DNA from: Rhynchopus sp. YZ270_cl-10
Taxonomy: Eukaryota; Euglenozoa; Diplonemea; Diplonemida; Diplonemidae
NCBI GenBank assembly: GCA_964035575.1
Contig: OZ037862.1
Location: 1,364,001-1,428,000, forward strand
Length of the DNA stretch: 64,000 nucleotides
Direction: 5' to 3'
The notes beneath the pieces were generated by a model. The model searched no databases and was not told where the DNA came from. It saw nothing but the letters and a program-made list of their open reading frames with translations. Of this stretch, positions 1 to 10,344 are shown one piece after another (the first letter of the stretch is position 1; every line of letters begins with the position of its first letter). Made by a program: the position numbers and the translations under genes.

Positions 1-1037
1 GCTGGAACCACACCGGCAACTGGACTGACGGAAGCTGGAACCACACCGGCAACTGGACTGACGGAAGCTGGAACCAGACTGGCAACTGGACCGGAGGAAA
101 CTGGAACCAGAGCAACAACAACCAGACCGGAAACTGGACCGGAGGCAGCTGGAACCAGACTGGCAACTGGACTGGAGGGAACTGGAACCAGAGCAACAAC
201 TCGACCGGTAACTGGACTGACGGAAGCTGGAACGAGACCAACAACAACTCCAGCACTGGTAACTGGACCGGCAACTGGAACGAAACCGACAGCAACTCAA
301 CCACAACCAACGGGACCGGAAACTCGAACAACAACAACGGAAACTCGTCACCCTCTTCAAACTCAACTGTGACAAACGAGACATCTGGGAACACGAACGG
401 GACAAGGAAGTTCTTTGCCATTACCTTTGTGACGGACACCGCTGTGGACAAGAGCCTTGGTGCAGATGGTTTGGTGGGTCAGCTGCTGGTGCCTGTGCGT
501 GAGTCCCTGTTGGCGATGTCGAAGGATCTGAAGTTGAACCCGTCGTGGCTGTATGTTCTGTCGCTGCGCCTTGGGGACCTGTTCAGGGAGGTGAGCCGCA
601 ATGAGAACACGCAGAACGGCAACAGCAACAACACGAACACGACTGGACACCGTGCAGCAGTTGTGCAAGCGGCGGAGGAGCTGACTGTGGCCTACGCACT
701 TGAGGGCACAGCAGACAACCTTGCGTCAGCAGCGAACCAGATCCTTGGCTCTGTGGACACGAAGAACACGGGATCGATGCGGGTGCAGGGTGCACCTGTT
801 GAGCTGTCGGAGGAGGAGTACAAGATGCTTCTCGAGAACCGCGCTGCACAGTCTTCGTCGGATGACGACTTCCCCACGTGGGCCATTGTTCTGATCTGTG
901 TTGTGGGTGCCATCCTTCTTGTACTGGTGGTGGCTGTTGCGATGTACTTTGTGACACGCACACCCACAAAGCAGCAGACGTCGGCGAAGGAAGACCCTGA
1001 GAAGATCAACACAGAGCCTGTCGACATGAGTGTGTGA
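1..1037 (+). CDS. Asn-rich surface glycoprotein, type I membrane (5' end outside window)
   Basis: The frame is open from the first bases and ends at TGA 1035-1037, so the gene starts upstream of the window. The visible N-terminal part (to about 370) is an Asn/Thr/Trp-rich stretch with motifs such as GNWTG, WNQT and WNET, so N-glycosylation sequons are very dense. From about 375 comes a conserved domain of about 140 residues (RKFFAITFVTDTAV at its start, VELSEEEY at its end) that occurs twice more in the next gene. One transmembrane helix follows (WAIVLICVVGAILLVLVVAV, about 880-945), then a short cytoplasmic tail ending PVDMSV. I infer a plasma-membrane protein with a glycosylated ectodomain. 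The conserved domain is not one I recognise; a SEA-like fold is only a guess. Confidence 0.85.
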   Translation, partial: WNHTGNWTDGSWNHTGNWTDGSWNQTGNWTGGNWNQSNNNQTGNWTGGSWNQTGNWTGGNWNQSNNSTGNWTDGSWNETNNNSSTGNWTGNWNETDSNSTTTNGTGNSNNNNGNSSPSSNSTVTNETSGNTNGTRKFFAITFVTDTAVDKSLGADGLVGQLLVPVRESLLAMSKDLKLNPSWLYVLSLRLGDLFREVSRNENTQNGNSNNTNTTGHRAAVVQAAEELTVAYALEGTADNLASAANQILGSVDTKNTGSMRVQGAPVELSEEEYKMLLENRAAQSSSDDDFPTWAIVLICVVGAILLVLVVAVAMYFVTRTPTKQQTSAKEDPEKINTEPVDMSV

Positions 1038-1866
1038 GTGTGTCTTCTCTTGTGCGATGTGTGGTGTTCTTTTCCATGCAATATGGGTTTGTGACTAATT
1101 ATGTTTTCAGCAACTACAAAGTTTTACTATTTTCTTTCTGTCTTCCTCCGTGCAGCCTCGCTGCTGCACGACGTGTGTCAACAACAGCAGCTGTAATGTG
1201 ATATGTGTGTGCGCATTCTGCAGAATCCCACTGCAGGATACGAACACTCCGCTATCTACTTACGTGCAGTGTGTTGACCTATTTTTTTGTGCCTGCGACT
1301 GTAGACGCATTTGTCTTTCGACTTTGTTTTCAACGTGAGTGTGCATTGTGCACATTCATCTTTCACTCGTTTTCTTTCCCCTTCCCACCATTGCGGCACG
1401 GCAGTACTGTCTTCCTCTTTACTTTTATTCCGTCAGAATCAACTAAGTTGCGCAAAATACTATTACTTTTAATCTGCCTTCCGCATTATGGTGTCACTTT
1501 CGTTCAGTGCCTGCGTCCCCTGAGGTGCATGCACTATCAACCCCATTTTGCCCTCCCTGTTCATTAATGTGCCTTCATCCAATGCCTGCACGTAATGACT
1601 CACTACCTTTGCTTTTCATCACCCTTACCCCTTGTTTTTTGTACTTACATAGGAGTGAATTAAATACTTCTATGTGTCTGTGCCACAGAGCACATACCAT
1701 GTCACATATTTCTGTCATACACACATGACAAGACAGCAGTACAACTGAACAATACAACCCCAACTTCCCTGTGTGGAGACTATTTTCCTTTGTCATCCCC
1801 AACCTCGCGAAACACACCTACATCCCCACTACAGATTCAACTCCTCTCTCACTTGTGTTACGCATA
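1038..1866. other. Spacer and 3' flank, duplicated behind the next gene
   Basis: No convincing gene. The first 300 bases are nearly identical to 6202-6510 behind the paralogue, so the duplication included the 3' flank. A hairpin with an 8-bp stem and six-base loop (1149-1170) is conserved in both copies (6314-6335) and may act in RNA 3'-end formation or stability. The stretch 1504-1550 is a copy of a dispersed 'gtgcctgcgtcc' module seen elsewhere in the window. Confidence 0.7.
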
Positions 1867-4800
1867 ATGCGTGTCACCATAGCTCTCGCAACACTATGTG
1901 TGGTTGCTGTCCGAGGTTCAGACAACACCACTTTCGGAAACTGGACATTCCCTCCAACACCATCAAACGGATCGAACTGGACATTCCCTCCGACACCATC
2001 GAACGGATCCAACTGGACATTCCCTCCGACACCATCAAACGGATCGAACTGGACATTCCCTCCGACACCATCAAACGGATCCAACTGGACATTCCCTCCA
2101 ACACCATCAAACGGATCGAACTGGACATTCCCTCCGACACCATCGAACGGATCCAACTGGACATTCCCTCCGACACCATCAAACGGATCCAACTGGACAT
2201 TCCCTCCAACACCATCGAACGGATCCAACTGGACATTCCCTCCGACACCATCAAACGGATCCAACTGGACATTCCCTCCAACACCATCAAACGGATCGAA
2301 CTGGACATTCCCTCCAACACCATCGAACGGATCCAACTGGACATTCCCTCCGACACCATCAAACGGATCCAACTGGACATTCCCTCCAACACCATCAAAC
2401 GGATCCAACTGGACATTCCCTCCAACACCATCGAACGGATCCAACTGGACATTCCCTCCGACACCATCGAACGGATCGAACTGGACATTCCCTCCAACAC
2501 CATCGAACGGATCCAACTGGACATTCCCTCCGACACCATCGAACGGATCCAACTGGACATTCCCTCCAACACCATCGAACGGATCCAACTGGACATTCCC
2601 TCCAACACCATCAAACGGATCGAACTGGACATTCCCTCCGACACCATCAAACGGATCCAACTGGACATTCCCTCCAACACCATCAAACGGATCGAACTGG
2701 ACATTCCCTCCGACACCATCGAACGGATCCAACTGGACATTCCCTCCGACACCATCAAACGGATCCAACTGGACATTCCCTCCAACACCATCGAACGGAT
2801 CCAACTGGACATTCCCTCCGACACCATCAAACGGATCCAACTGGACATTCCCTCCAACACCATCGAACGGATCCAACTGGACATTCCCTCCAACACCATC
2901 GAACGGATCCAACTGGACATTCCCTCCGACACCATCGAACGGATCGAACTGGACATTCCCTCCGACACCATCGAACGGATCCAACTGGACATTCCCTCCA
3001 ACACCATCAAACGGATCGAACTGGACATTCCCTCCAACACCATCGAACGGATCCAACTGGACATTCCCTCCAACACCATCGAACGGATCCAACTGGACAT
3101 TCCCTCCAACACCATCGAACGGATCCAACTGGACATTCCCTCCGACACCATCAAACGGATCCAACTGGACATTCCCTCCGACACCATCAAACGGATCGAA
3201 CTGGACATTCCCTCCGACACCATCGAACGGATCCAACTGGACATTCCCTCCAACACCATCAAACGGATCGAACTGGACATTCCCTCCGACACCATCGAAC
3301 GGATCCAACTGGACATTCCCTCCAACACCATCGAACGGATCCAACTGGACATTCCCTCCAACACCATCGAACGGATCCAACTGGACATTCCCTCCAACAC
3401 CATCAAACGGATCGAACTGGACATTCCCTCCGACACCATCGAACGGATCCAACTGGACATTCCCTCCGACACCATCAAACGGATCCAACTGGACATTCCC
3501 TCCAACACCATCGAACGGATCCAACTGGACATTCCCTCCGACACCATCGAACGGATCGAACTGGACATTCCCTCCAACACCATCGAACGGATCCAACTGG
3601 ACATTCCCTCCGACACCATCAAACGGATCCAACTGGACATTCCCTCCAACACCATCGAACGGATCCAACTGGACATTCCCTCCAACACCATCGAACGGAT
3701 CCAACTGGACATTCCCTCCGACACCATCGAACGGATCGAACTGGACATTCCCTCCAACACCATCGAACGGATCCAACTGGACATTCCCTCCAACACCATC
3801 GAACGGATCGAACTGGACATTCCCTCCGACACCATCGAACGGATCCAACTGGACATTCCCTCCAACACCATCAAACGGATCGAACTGGACATTCCCTCCG
3901 ACACCATCGAACGGATCCAACTGGACATTCCCTCCAACACCATCAAACGGATCGAACTGGACATTCCCTCCGACACCATCGAACGGATCCAACTGGACAT
4001 TCCCTCCAACACCATCAAACGGATCGAACTGGACATTCCCTCCGACACCATCGAACGGATCCAACTGGACATTCCCTCCAACACCATCAAACGGATCGAA
4101 CTGGACATTCCCTCCGACACCATCGAACGGATCCAACTGGACATTCCCTCCAACACCATCAAACGGATCGAACTGGACATTCCCTCCGACACCATGGAAC
4201 GGATCCAACTGGACATTCCCTCCAACACCATCGAACGGATCCAACTGGACATTCCCTCCGACACCATCGAACTCCTCAAACGAGACATCTGGGAACACGA
4301 ACGGGACAAGGAAGTTCTTTGCCATTACCTTTGTGACGGACACCGCTGTGGACAAGAGCCTTGGTGCAGATGGTTTGGTGGGTCAGCTGCTGGTGCCTGT
4401 GCGTGAGTCCCTGTTGGCGATGTCGAAGGATCTGAAGTTGAACCCGTCGTGGCTGTATGTTCTGTCGCTGCGCCTTGGGGAACTGTTCAGGGAGGTGAGC
4501 CGCAATGAGAACACGCTGCAGAACGGCAACAGCACGAACACCGCTGGACACCGTGCAGCAGTTGTGCAAGCGGCGGAGGAGCTGACTGTGGCCTACGCAC
4601 TTGAGGGCACAGCAGACAACCTTGCGTCAGCAGCGAACCAGATCCTTGGCTCTGTGGACATGAATAACACGGGAGCGATGCGGGTGCAAAGTGAACCTGT
4701 TGAGCTGTCGGAGGAGGAGTACAACAACACCACAGGGAACTGGACTGATAGCGATGACTCTAGTGACAATTCCACTGGCAACTGGACCTTCCCTCCGTCC

Positions 4801-6201
4801 CCTACCAACGGAAGCAACTGGACCTTCCCTCCGTCCCCTACCAACGGAAGCAACTGGACTTTCCCTCCGTCCCCTACCAACGGAAGCAACTGGACTTTCC
4901 CTCCGTCCCCGACCAACGGAAGCAACTGGACCTTCCCTCCGTCCCCTACCAACGGAAGCAACTGGACTTTCCCTCCGTCCCCTACCAACGGAAGCAACTG
5001 GACCTTCCCTCCGTCCCCTACCAACGGAAGCAACTGGACTTTCCCTCCGTCCCCTACCAACGGAAGCAACTGGACTTTCCCTCCGTCCCCTACCAACGGA
5101 AGCAACTGGACTTTCCCTCCGTCCCCTACCAACGGAAGCAACTGGACCTTCCCTCCGTCCCCTACCAACGGAAGCAACTGGACTTTCCCTCCGTCCCCTA
5201 CCAACGGAAGCAACTGGACTTTCCCTCCGTCCCCTACCAACGGAAGCAACTGGACTTTCCCTCCGTCCCCTACCAACGGAAGCAACTGGACTTTCCCTCC
5301 GTCCCCGACCAACGGAAGCAACTGGACCTTCCCTCCGTCCCCTACCAACGGAAGCAACTGGACTTTCCCTCCGTCCCCTACCAACGGAAGCAACTGGACT
5401 TTCCCTCCGTCCCCTACCAACGGAAGCAACTGGACCTTCCCTCCGTCCCCTACCAACGGAGACGGGAACCAGACCGACAGCAACTCGACCAACAACAACG
5501 GAAACTCGTCAGGTCTTCCGGATGGAGTGAGACCACCCTCTTCAAACTCGACTGTGACAAACGAGACATCTGGGAACACGAACGGGACAAGGAAGTTCTT
5601 TGCCATTACCTTTGTGACGGACACCGCTGTGGACAAGAGCCTTGGTGCAGATGGTTTGGTGGGTCAGCTGCTGGTGCCTGTGCGTGAGTCCCTGTTGGCG
5701 ATGTCGAAGGATCTGAAGTTGAACCCGTCGTGGCTGTATGTTCTGTCGCTGCGCCTTGGGGAACTGTTCAGGGAGGTGAGCCGCAATGAGAACACGCTGC
5801 AGAACGGCAACAGCACGAACACCGCTGGACACCGTGCAGCAGTTGTGCAAGCGGCGGAGGAGCTGACTGTGGCCTACGCACTTGAGGGCACAGCAGACAA
5901 CCTTGCGTCAGCAGCGAACCAGATCCTTGGCTCTGTGGACACGAAGAACACGGGAGCAATGCGGGTGCAGGGTGCACCTGTTGAGCTGTCGGAGGAGGAG
6001 TACAAGATGCTTCTCGAGAACCGCGCTGCACAGTCTTCGTCGGATGACGACTTCCCCACGTGGGCCATTGTTCTGATCTGTGTTGTGGGTGCCATCCTTC
6101 TGGTTCTGGTGGTGGCTGTTGCGATGTACTTTGTGACACGCACACCCACAAAGCAGCAGACGTCGAAGGAAGACACAAAGCCTGTCGACATGAGTGTGTG
6201 A
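1867..6201 (+). CDS. Large repeat-rich surface glycoprotein with two conserved domains and one TM helix
   Basis: The protein is 1444 residues. The start is the ATG at 1867 because it opens a clear signal peptide (MRVTIALATLCVVAVRG); the frame is open upstream but noncoding in character. The order is: 65 copies of the 12-residue repeat NWTFPPTPSNGS (1939-4277), a first copy of the domain shared with the upstream gene (4278-4720), a short acidic linker, 19 copies of NWTFPPSPTNGS (4780-5460), a second domain copy (about 5560-6000), a TM helix (about 6060-6135) and a tail ending PVDMSV. Each repeat carries two sequons (NWT and NGS), so up to about 170 N-glycans are possible. The layout looks like a fusion of two tandem genes. 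I infer an extended, Pro-rich glycosylated surface coat protein. Confidence 0.9.
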   Translation: MRVTIALATLCVVAVRGSDNTTFGNWTFPPTPSNGSNWTFPPTPSNGSNWTFPPTPSNGSNWTFPPTPSNGSNWTFPPTPSNGSNWTFPPTPSNGSNWTFPPTPSNGSNWTFPPTPSNGSNWTFPPTPSNGSNWTFPPTPSNGSNWTFPPTPSNGSNWTFPPTPSNGSNWTFPPTPSNGSNWTFPPTPSNGSNWTFPPTPSNGSNWTFPPTPSNGSNWTFPPTPSNGSNWTFPPTPSNGSNWTFPPTPSNGSNWTFPPTPSNGSNWTFPPTPSNGSNWTFPPTPSNGSNWTFPPTPSNGSNWTFPPTPSNGSNWTFPPTPSNGSNWTFPPTPSNGSNWTFPPTPSNGSNWTFPPTPSNGSNWTFPPTPSNGSNWTFPPTPSNGSNWTFPPTPSNGSNWTFPPTPSNGSNWTFPPTPSNGSNWTFPPTPSNGSNWTFPPTPSNGSNWTFPPTPSNGSNWTFPPTPSNGSNWTFPPTPSNGSNWTFPPTPSNGSNWTFPPTPSNGSNWTFPPTPSNGSNWTFPPTPSNGSNWTFPPTPSNGSNWTFPPTPSNGSNWTFPPTPSNGSNWTFPPTPSNGSNWTFPPTPSNGSNWTFPPTPSNGSNWTFPPTPSNGSNWTFPPTPSNGSNWTFPPTPSNGSNWTFPPTPSNGSNWTFPPTPSNGSNWTFPPTPSNGSNWTFPPTPSNGSNWTFPPTPSNGSNWTFPPTPSNGSNWTFPPTPSNGSNWTFPPTPSNGSNWTFPPTPSNGSNWTFPPTPSNGSNWTFPPTPSNGSNWTFPPTPWNGSNWTFPPTPSNGSNWTFPPTPSNSSNETSGNTNGTRKFFAITFVTDTAVDKSLGADGLVGQLLVPVRESLLAMSKDLKLNPSWLYVLSLRLGELFREVSRNENTLQNGNSTNTAGHRAAVVQAAEELTVAYALEGTADNLASAANQILGSVDMNNTGAMRVQSEPVELSEEEYNNTTGNWTDSDDSSDNSTGNWTFPPSPTNGSNWTFPPSPTNGSNWTFPPSPTNGSNWTFPPSPTNGSNWTFPPSPTNGSNWTFPPSPTNGSNWTFPPSPTNGSNWTFPPSPTNGSNWTFPPSPTNGSNWTFPPSPTNGSNWTFPPSPTNGSNWTFPPSPTNGSNWTFPPSPTNGSNWTFPPSPTNGSNWTFPPSPTNGSNWTFPPSPTNGSNWTFPPSPTNGSNWTFPPSPTNGSNWTFPPSPTNGDGNQTDSNSTNNNGNSSGLPDGVRPPSSNSTVTNETSGNTNGTRKFFAITFVTDTAVDKSLGADGLVGQLLVPVRESLLAMSKDLKLNPSWLYVLSLRLGELFREVSRNENTLQNGNSTNTAGHRAAVVQAAEELTVAYALEGTADNLASAANQILGSVDTKNTGAMRVQGAPVELSEEEYKMLLENRAAQSSSDDDFPTWAIVLICVVGAILLVLVVAVAMYFVTRTPTKQQTSKEDTKPVDMSV
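1939..4277 (+). repeat. Coding minisatellite A, 36 bp x 65
   Basis: In-frame 36-bp units encode NWTFPPTPSNGS. Variation is almost wholly at three third-codon positions (CCA/CCG, TCA/TCG, TCG/TCC). The clear amino-acid exception is Ser to Trp at about 4195. The last part (about 3838-4190) alternates two unit types, giving a 72-bp higher-order period. Confidence 0.95.
4780..5460 (+). repeat. Coding minisatellite B, 36 bp x 19
   Basis: In-frame 36-bp units encode NWTFPPSPTNGS. They differ from array A by a Ser-Pro-Thr instead of Thr-Pro-Ser order and by codon choice. Units are nearly identical, with C/T variation in the Thr codon of NWT and a few CCT/CCG changes. Confidence 0.95.
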
Positions 6202-7079
6202 GTGTGTCTTCTCTTATGCGATGTGTGGTGTTCCTTTCTATTCATTGTAGCATTTATGACTAATTATGTTTTCAGCAACTACAAAGTTTTACTATTTTCT
6301 TTCTGTCTTCCTCCGTGCAGCCTCGCTGCTGCACGACGTGTGTCAACAACAGCAGCTGTAATGTGATATGTGTGTGCGCATTCTGCAGAATCCCACTGCA
6401 GGATACGAACACTCCGCTATCTACTTACGTGCAGTGTGTTGACCTATTTTTTTGTGCCTGCGACTGTAGACGCATTTGTCTTTTAACTTCGTTTTCAACG
6501 TGAGTGTGCATTGTGCACATTCATCTTTCATATTTCACGTTTCTTCGTTTTTGTTTCTTCCCTTTCCACGGCAGTACTGTCTTCCTCTTTACTTGTAGTT
6601 CCGCACAACACAGCATACGTGCACAGAATACTTTACAACTTTTAATCACATATAAAGGTGACTAAGAACGAGAGGCTTTGGTTCATCGTGTCAACTTTTC
6701 TTTAATCTGCCTCGGTGATTTCTCCCTCCTCCCTTTTCATTGGTGACCAAGCATACCTTACTGCGGTTTATGTTGCGATCCTTTTTTCTTCGTGTTTTAG
6801 CTTTATTCCCCTTTTGACGCCCAGTGTTCACTGTTACTGCGCATTGTTACAGCGTGACGTTCCATTTCACATGACAAGACATCCTTTTCCCACCATCTCT
6901 CAATGTACCCCTCCCCTGCACACTGCTCACCTCCACGAACCCACCACCGTACAGGTCTATTTAGATTCATTCTACTTTCTCGCATCCAAACAAAACACAT
7001 ACCACAAGACACCCTCTCTTGCTTGTTTTCGATCTTTTGTCAGAAAAAGAAAATCAACCCCGAGCAGCTCAAGAAAGAC
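6202..7079. other. Spacer with duplicated 3' flank and one D module
   Basis: The part to 6510 repeats 1038-1345, including the hairpin at 6314-6335. The stretch 6656-6697 resembles the dispersed 'ggtgactaag...gaggctt...gttcatc' module. The rest is T-rich. An open frame enters the next gene from 6903. A 'ttttgtcag' at about 7033-7041 could be an intron acceptor for an upstream exon, but I found no good donor. Confidence 0.55.
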
Positions 7080-7754
7080 ATGTGTGAGTCCGAGTTTGAC
7101 AACACCTCTGTCTGCAGCGCTGGATGGGATGAGGGTGTGTACAACCAGTGGTGCACGCGTGTGATTGATGTGGTGCCGCGTTTCATCAAGGTGCTGCATG
7201 AGCAGAACATGGTGGTGCCGATTGCAGGGTATTTCGAGAACCGTGAGGAGTTCTGGCCTATGGAAGCTTCGAAGGCGCCACAGTCGCTTCTCGAGGCTGA
7301 GTATGTTGTTGTGTTTGCGGAGTCGCTCACGGAGAAGAAGGGCGACACCGTCAACACATATCGCTTCAAGAACGCCGCAGGCGAGTTCGACCATAAGTCC
7401 CTGCGTGAGCTCCCACTCAAGGTGCACTTCATCTCGTACGCAGCCTTCGTGCACCTCTGGAGCGGGGCTCCCCCTCTGCTGTCAATCGGTGCACAGCTCG
7501 TCCGCTGCAGCAGCAACCGCAAGTACAAGGTGAAGGGTGTCGCTGCTATTAGAGAGGAGCCCCGCTTCGACTCTCGCGTCGTGACGCACACACGCCACAG
7601 TGTGACTGCAGGGGACTCCATCTGCCGGAGCGCAAAGAAGGGTAAGCACGAAGTTTACGTCTACGTTCAGCAGCCCGCTGAGGGTTGGGTGGCTCTGCCA
7701 GAGCTGTACGATATGCGTCTGACGTTCTCGGACATGAAGCCGGCAAGGGCGTAA
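7080..7754 (+). CDS. Hypothetical protein with possible SH3-like C-terminal segment
   Basis: The frame encodes 224 residues from the ATG at 7080 (MCESEFDNTSVCSAGW). It stays open upstream to 6903, but that part is low-complexity and lacks the codon bias of the rest. An intron ending at about 7041 would add KKKINPEQLKKD in front, so the start is uncertain. The middle is a soluble mixed alpha/beta region. The C-terminal 60 residues (VKGVAAIREEP, then GWVALPELYD) loosely resemble bacterial-type SH3 domains. No TM helix is seen. I do not recognise the family and give no function. Confidence 0.7.
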   Translation: MCESEFDNTSVCSAGWDEGVYNQWCTRVIDVVPRFIKVLHEQNMVVPIAGYFENREEFWPMEASKAPQSLLEAEYVVVFAESLTEKKGDTVNTYRFKNAAGEFDHKSLRELPLKVHFISYAAFVHLWSGAPPLLSIGAQLVRCSSNRKYKVKGVAAIREEPRFDSRVVTHTRHSVTAGDSICRSAKKGKHEVYVYVQQPAEGWVALPELYDMRLTFSDMKPARA

Positions 7755-8520
7755 GCTGCTTATTGTTGTTCGGGTGACAAAAAAACAACAAGCTTCGTAC
7801 CCCTTGGTTGTTTTGTGAAAAAAAAATTTAAACGTGTTTTTTTCTCCGCGAGCGTGTTTTACAACAAACCATATCTTACTTACATCGGTGCACACTATCC
7901 TCGAAAAGTGTACCATCTGAATCCATGAATATATGATATAAAGGAATCGCTCTTTGTCTTATATTTGTGAACTACACAGACATAAACTTTAAGCGATTAA
8001 AAAAAACTTTGTTCCGTTTTTGGTGCAAAGTGACTGTCGATACAAAAGAAAACGAACAGTTTCTCGGGTACTGTACAGCCCAACATTCTTGTACCGCCCT
8101 GTTTATTGCGACATCTGCAGAACAAGGCAAAAATGAGAACTACTTTACAAAAACAAAAACAAAAAAACAATTTGGATCGACATTGTCTTCAATCCCTTTG
8201 TTTTTTTCTCTACCAATAAGTTTTCTTTTGACGCTATTACGCCTTTCTTGACTTTTTTTAAACCTCTTTTCGCTGCGATATATCCTTGATCTCTTAGCTC
8301 CACACAAAATCTTTCAACATCGCTATCCCTGCCTTGGGGAAAAAAAACCAAACAGAAAAAAATAAATTGCAACAAACCTTTGCACTCAGGATTACTTTTT
8401 CTGTGGGGTTTGTAATTTTTTTTTTTAAAAAGAAAGCAAACATGTGGAAAACAAAAAAAGTCGTTTTGTGTTCTTTTTTTTTGTTTGGACGCAAGAATGT
8501 TAATTTAAAAATTCTTTGTG

Positions 8521-8555
<35 letters not shown>

Positions 8556-10344
8556 TTTCCCCCTCATTTAGTCCCCCCTCCCGTTTAGTTTATGCAAAAT
8601 AATTCTTGGAAAAAAAAAATTGAGGGAAAAGATAATTTGGAGTATAGCGCTTCGAAAGCTTAACCGAAAAAAAAAAAAAATAAGAGGGTGTGACCATTAC
8701 CGTCCATCCTTCGTTCTTCTTTGTATATGATTTCTGCATATTTCATTTGGCTTTATTGCTTTTTTTTTTTTTTGTCTTTTTTTGCTTTTTTTTAAAGATG
8801 TTTGTACTCAGTAGGTTCTAATGTCTTTAAAATTCCTTTAACCCCATTTTTTTTTAGAGAAGTCCAGATCCTGTAAGCGGGCTGGTTGTCTTCTCTGCTT
8901 TTGTGCCTTCTTATTTCTTTCTTTTTTTTTCTTTTTTGCTGTTAATTTTGCCCCCGTTTATTGGATTCAATGGATTGACTTCTTAGCTTAAGCTTGGAGG
9001 AAACCCTATAATCTAAAGAACAAAACAAAACGAAAAAAAGAACAAAAAAAAAAACAATATGAAAAAAAAAAAAAAAAAAATGCCGAAGCAAAAAAAAAAA
9101 AAAAAACGATACACTTCACAGCGTTCTTCATATAGGATCAGTCGTCGCTTGCCCTCGAATGTTAAGTAAAAGGGGAAGGGAGTTGGCTGTTCTAGCTTTA
9201 AATAAAAGAGCCGCTAACAAATAATGTAGCAAAGAAGAATAACTTCGCGTTACAGAACAAGGGTGTACCAAATTTTTTCAAGGCAAAAAATTTTCAGTTT
9301 TTGCTTTTTTTTCTTTTTTTTCTTTTTAAATCGTTGCTTTTTTTTTCTTCTTTTTTTTGTTTGTTTTGTACCCCTAGTTCCCTGCCTGCATTTGCGAAGG
9401 ATGGGCGATATGATTTCTTTCTCGAGACCGTCGCTCAGTCTTGCAAAAAAGGCACTTTTCGCGTGGCTCCGTTATATGGGATAACAGCCACGTTGTTTTG
9501 TCCTCTTCAAGTATTTTGCGTTTATTTCAATTGAGTTTTCGCAAAAAAAGGAAAGGGACTTCCCACTCTCCCCATCCATTCTATCTTCTCGTTACAACTA
9601 ACATTTTTTTTTGTCTTGTTTCATGCTTTCAAATTTTTTTTTGAAGAACACTCTTTTTGTGAAAGGAAAAGAAAAAATAAAAAGCTAAAGATACTAAGGT
9701 ACAATGATCTGGAAAAGGTAGTTGTAAAAGCAAAAATAAAATTAATACATGTGACAGGATACCTTGTAGGTACCTGTTACGCATACGGTCTGATAAGTTT
9801 TTTTTTAGGAAAAGGTGTCGTTCAGAGGGGGTAGACTTCTTATTAAAACTCAAAGGAAAAAAAACAAAAAATAAAAGCAAAACAAAAGTAACGACAACTT
9901 TTTCTGCTTCCAGTTTCATTGATATCTTCTTTAGCGTTCCCTAGTCCCACCTTACTCTGGGGGGCAAATTACCAAACGGGGGGAAAAAAATACATCAAAC
10001 ATCACTGCATTTTATTATAAAACAAAGGGTTTCACTCCAATAAAAATGCCTTTCAAAAGAAAAACATTAAAAAATCAAAAAGAGCTTCAAAAAAAAACAA
10101 AACAAAAAACTGAAAAAAAGATTCTGACAAGAAGGAAATCAATACTTTTTTTTTTTGCCTTTTTTTTGAAAAAAAAAATAACGTTCCCACCCCACCCACC
10201 CCACCCCCTCCGGCATTTTTTTTATCTTCCCCCTCTCCCTCTCTCCTTCTCTTCCATCAAATAAAAAACCACAGGAAGGGCCACATTTTCTTTTCTCTCC
10301 CCTCCTTCCCCCTTCCCCCCCCTTTCCCCCCTTCCCCACACAAA
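7755..10344. other. AT-rich spacer with homopolymer runs and C/T leader of next gene
   Basis: I see no gene. The stretch is dominated by A and T runs, including 31 A at 8521-8551 and many T runs of 8-15. Open frames here are Phe/Lys-rich products of these runs. The last 75 bases before the next start are an almost pure C/T tract, likely the leader or promoter-proximal region. Confidence 0.75.

Noticed and set aside
1939-4277. 36-bp direct repeats resembling a CRISPR array
   Set aside because: Units are contiguous with no spacers and encode a peptide in a eukaryotic gene.
1773-4406. Four very long open frames in other frames and on the minus strand across the repeat array
   Set aside because: A 36-bp repeat without stops keeps every frame open. 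Only the frame with signal peptide, shared domain and TM helix makes sense.
4593-5636. Minus-strand open frame of 347 codons
   Set aside because: It is the antisense of repeat array B and the conserved domain.
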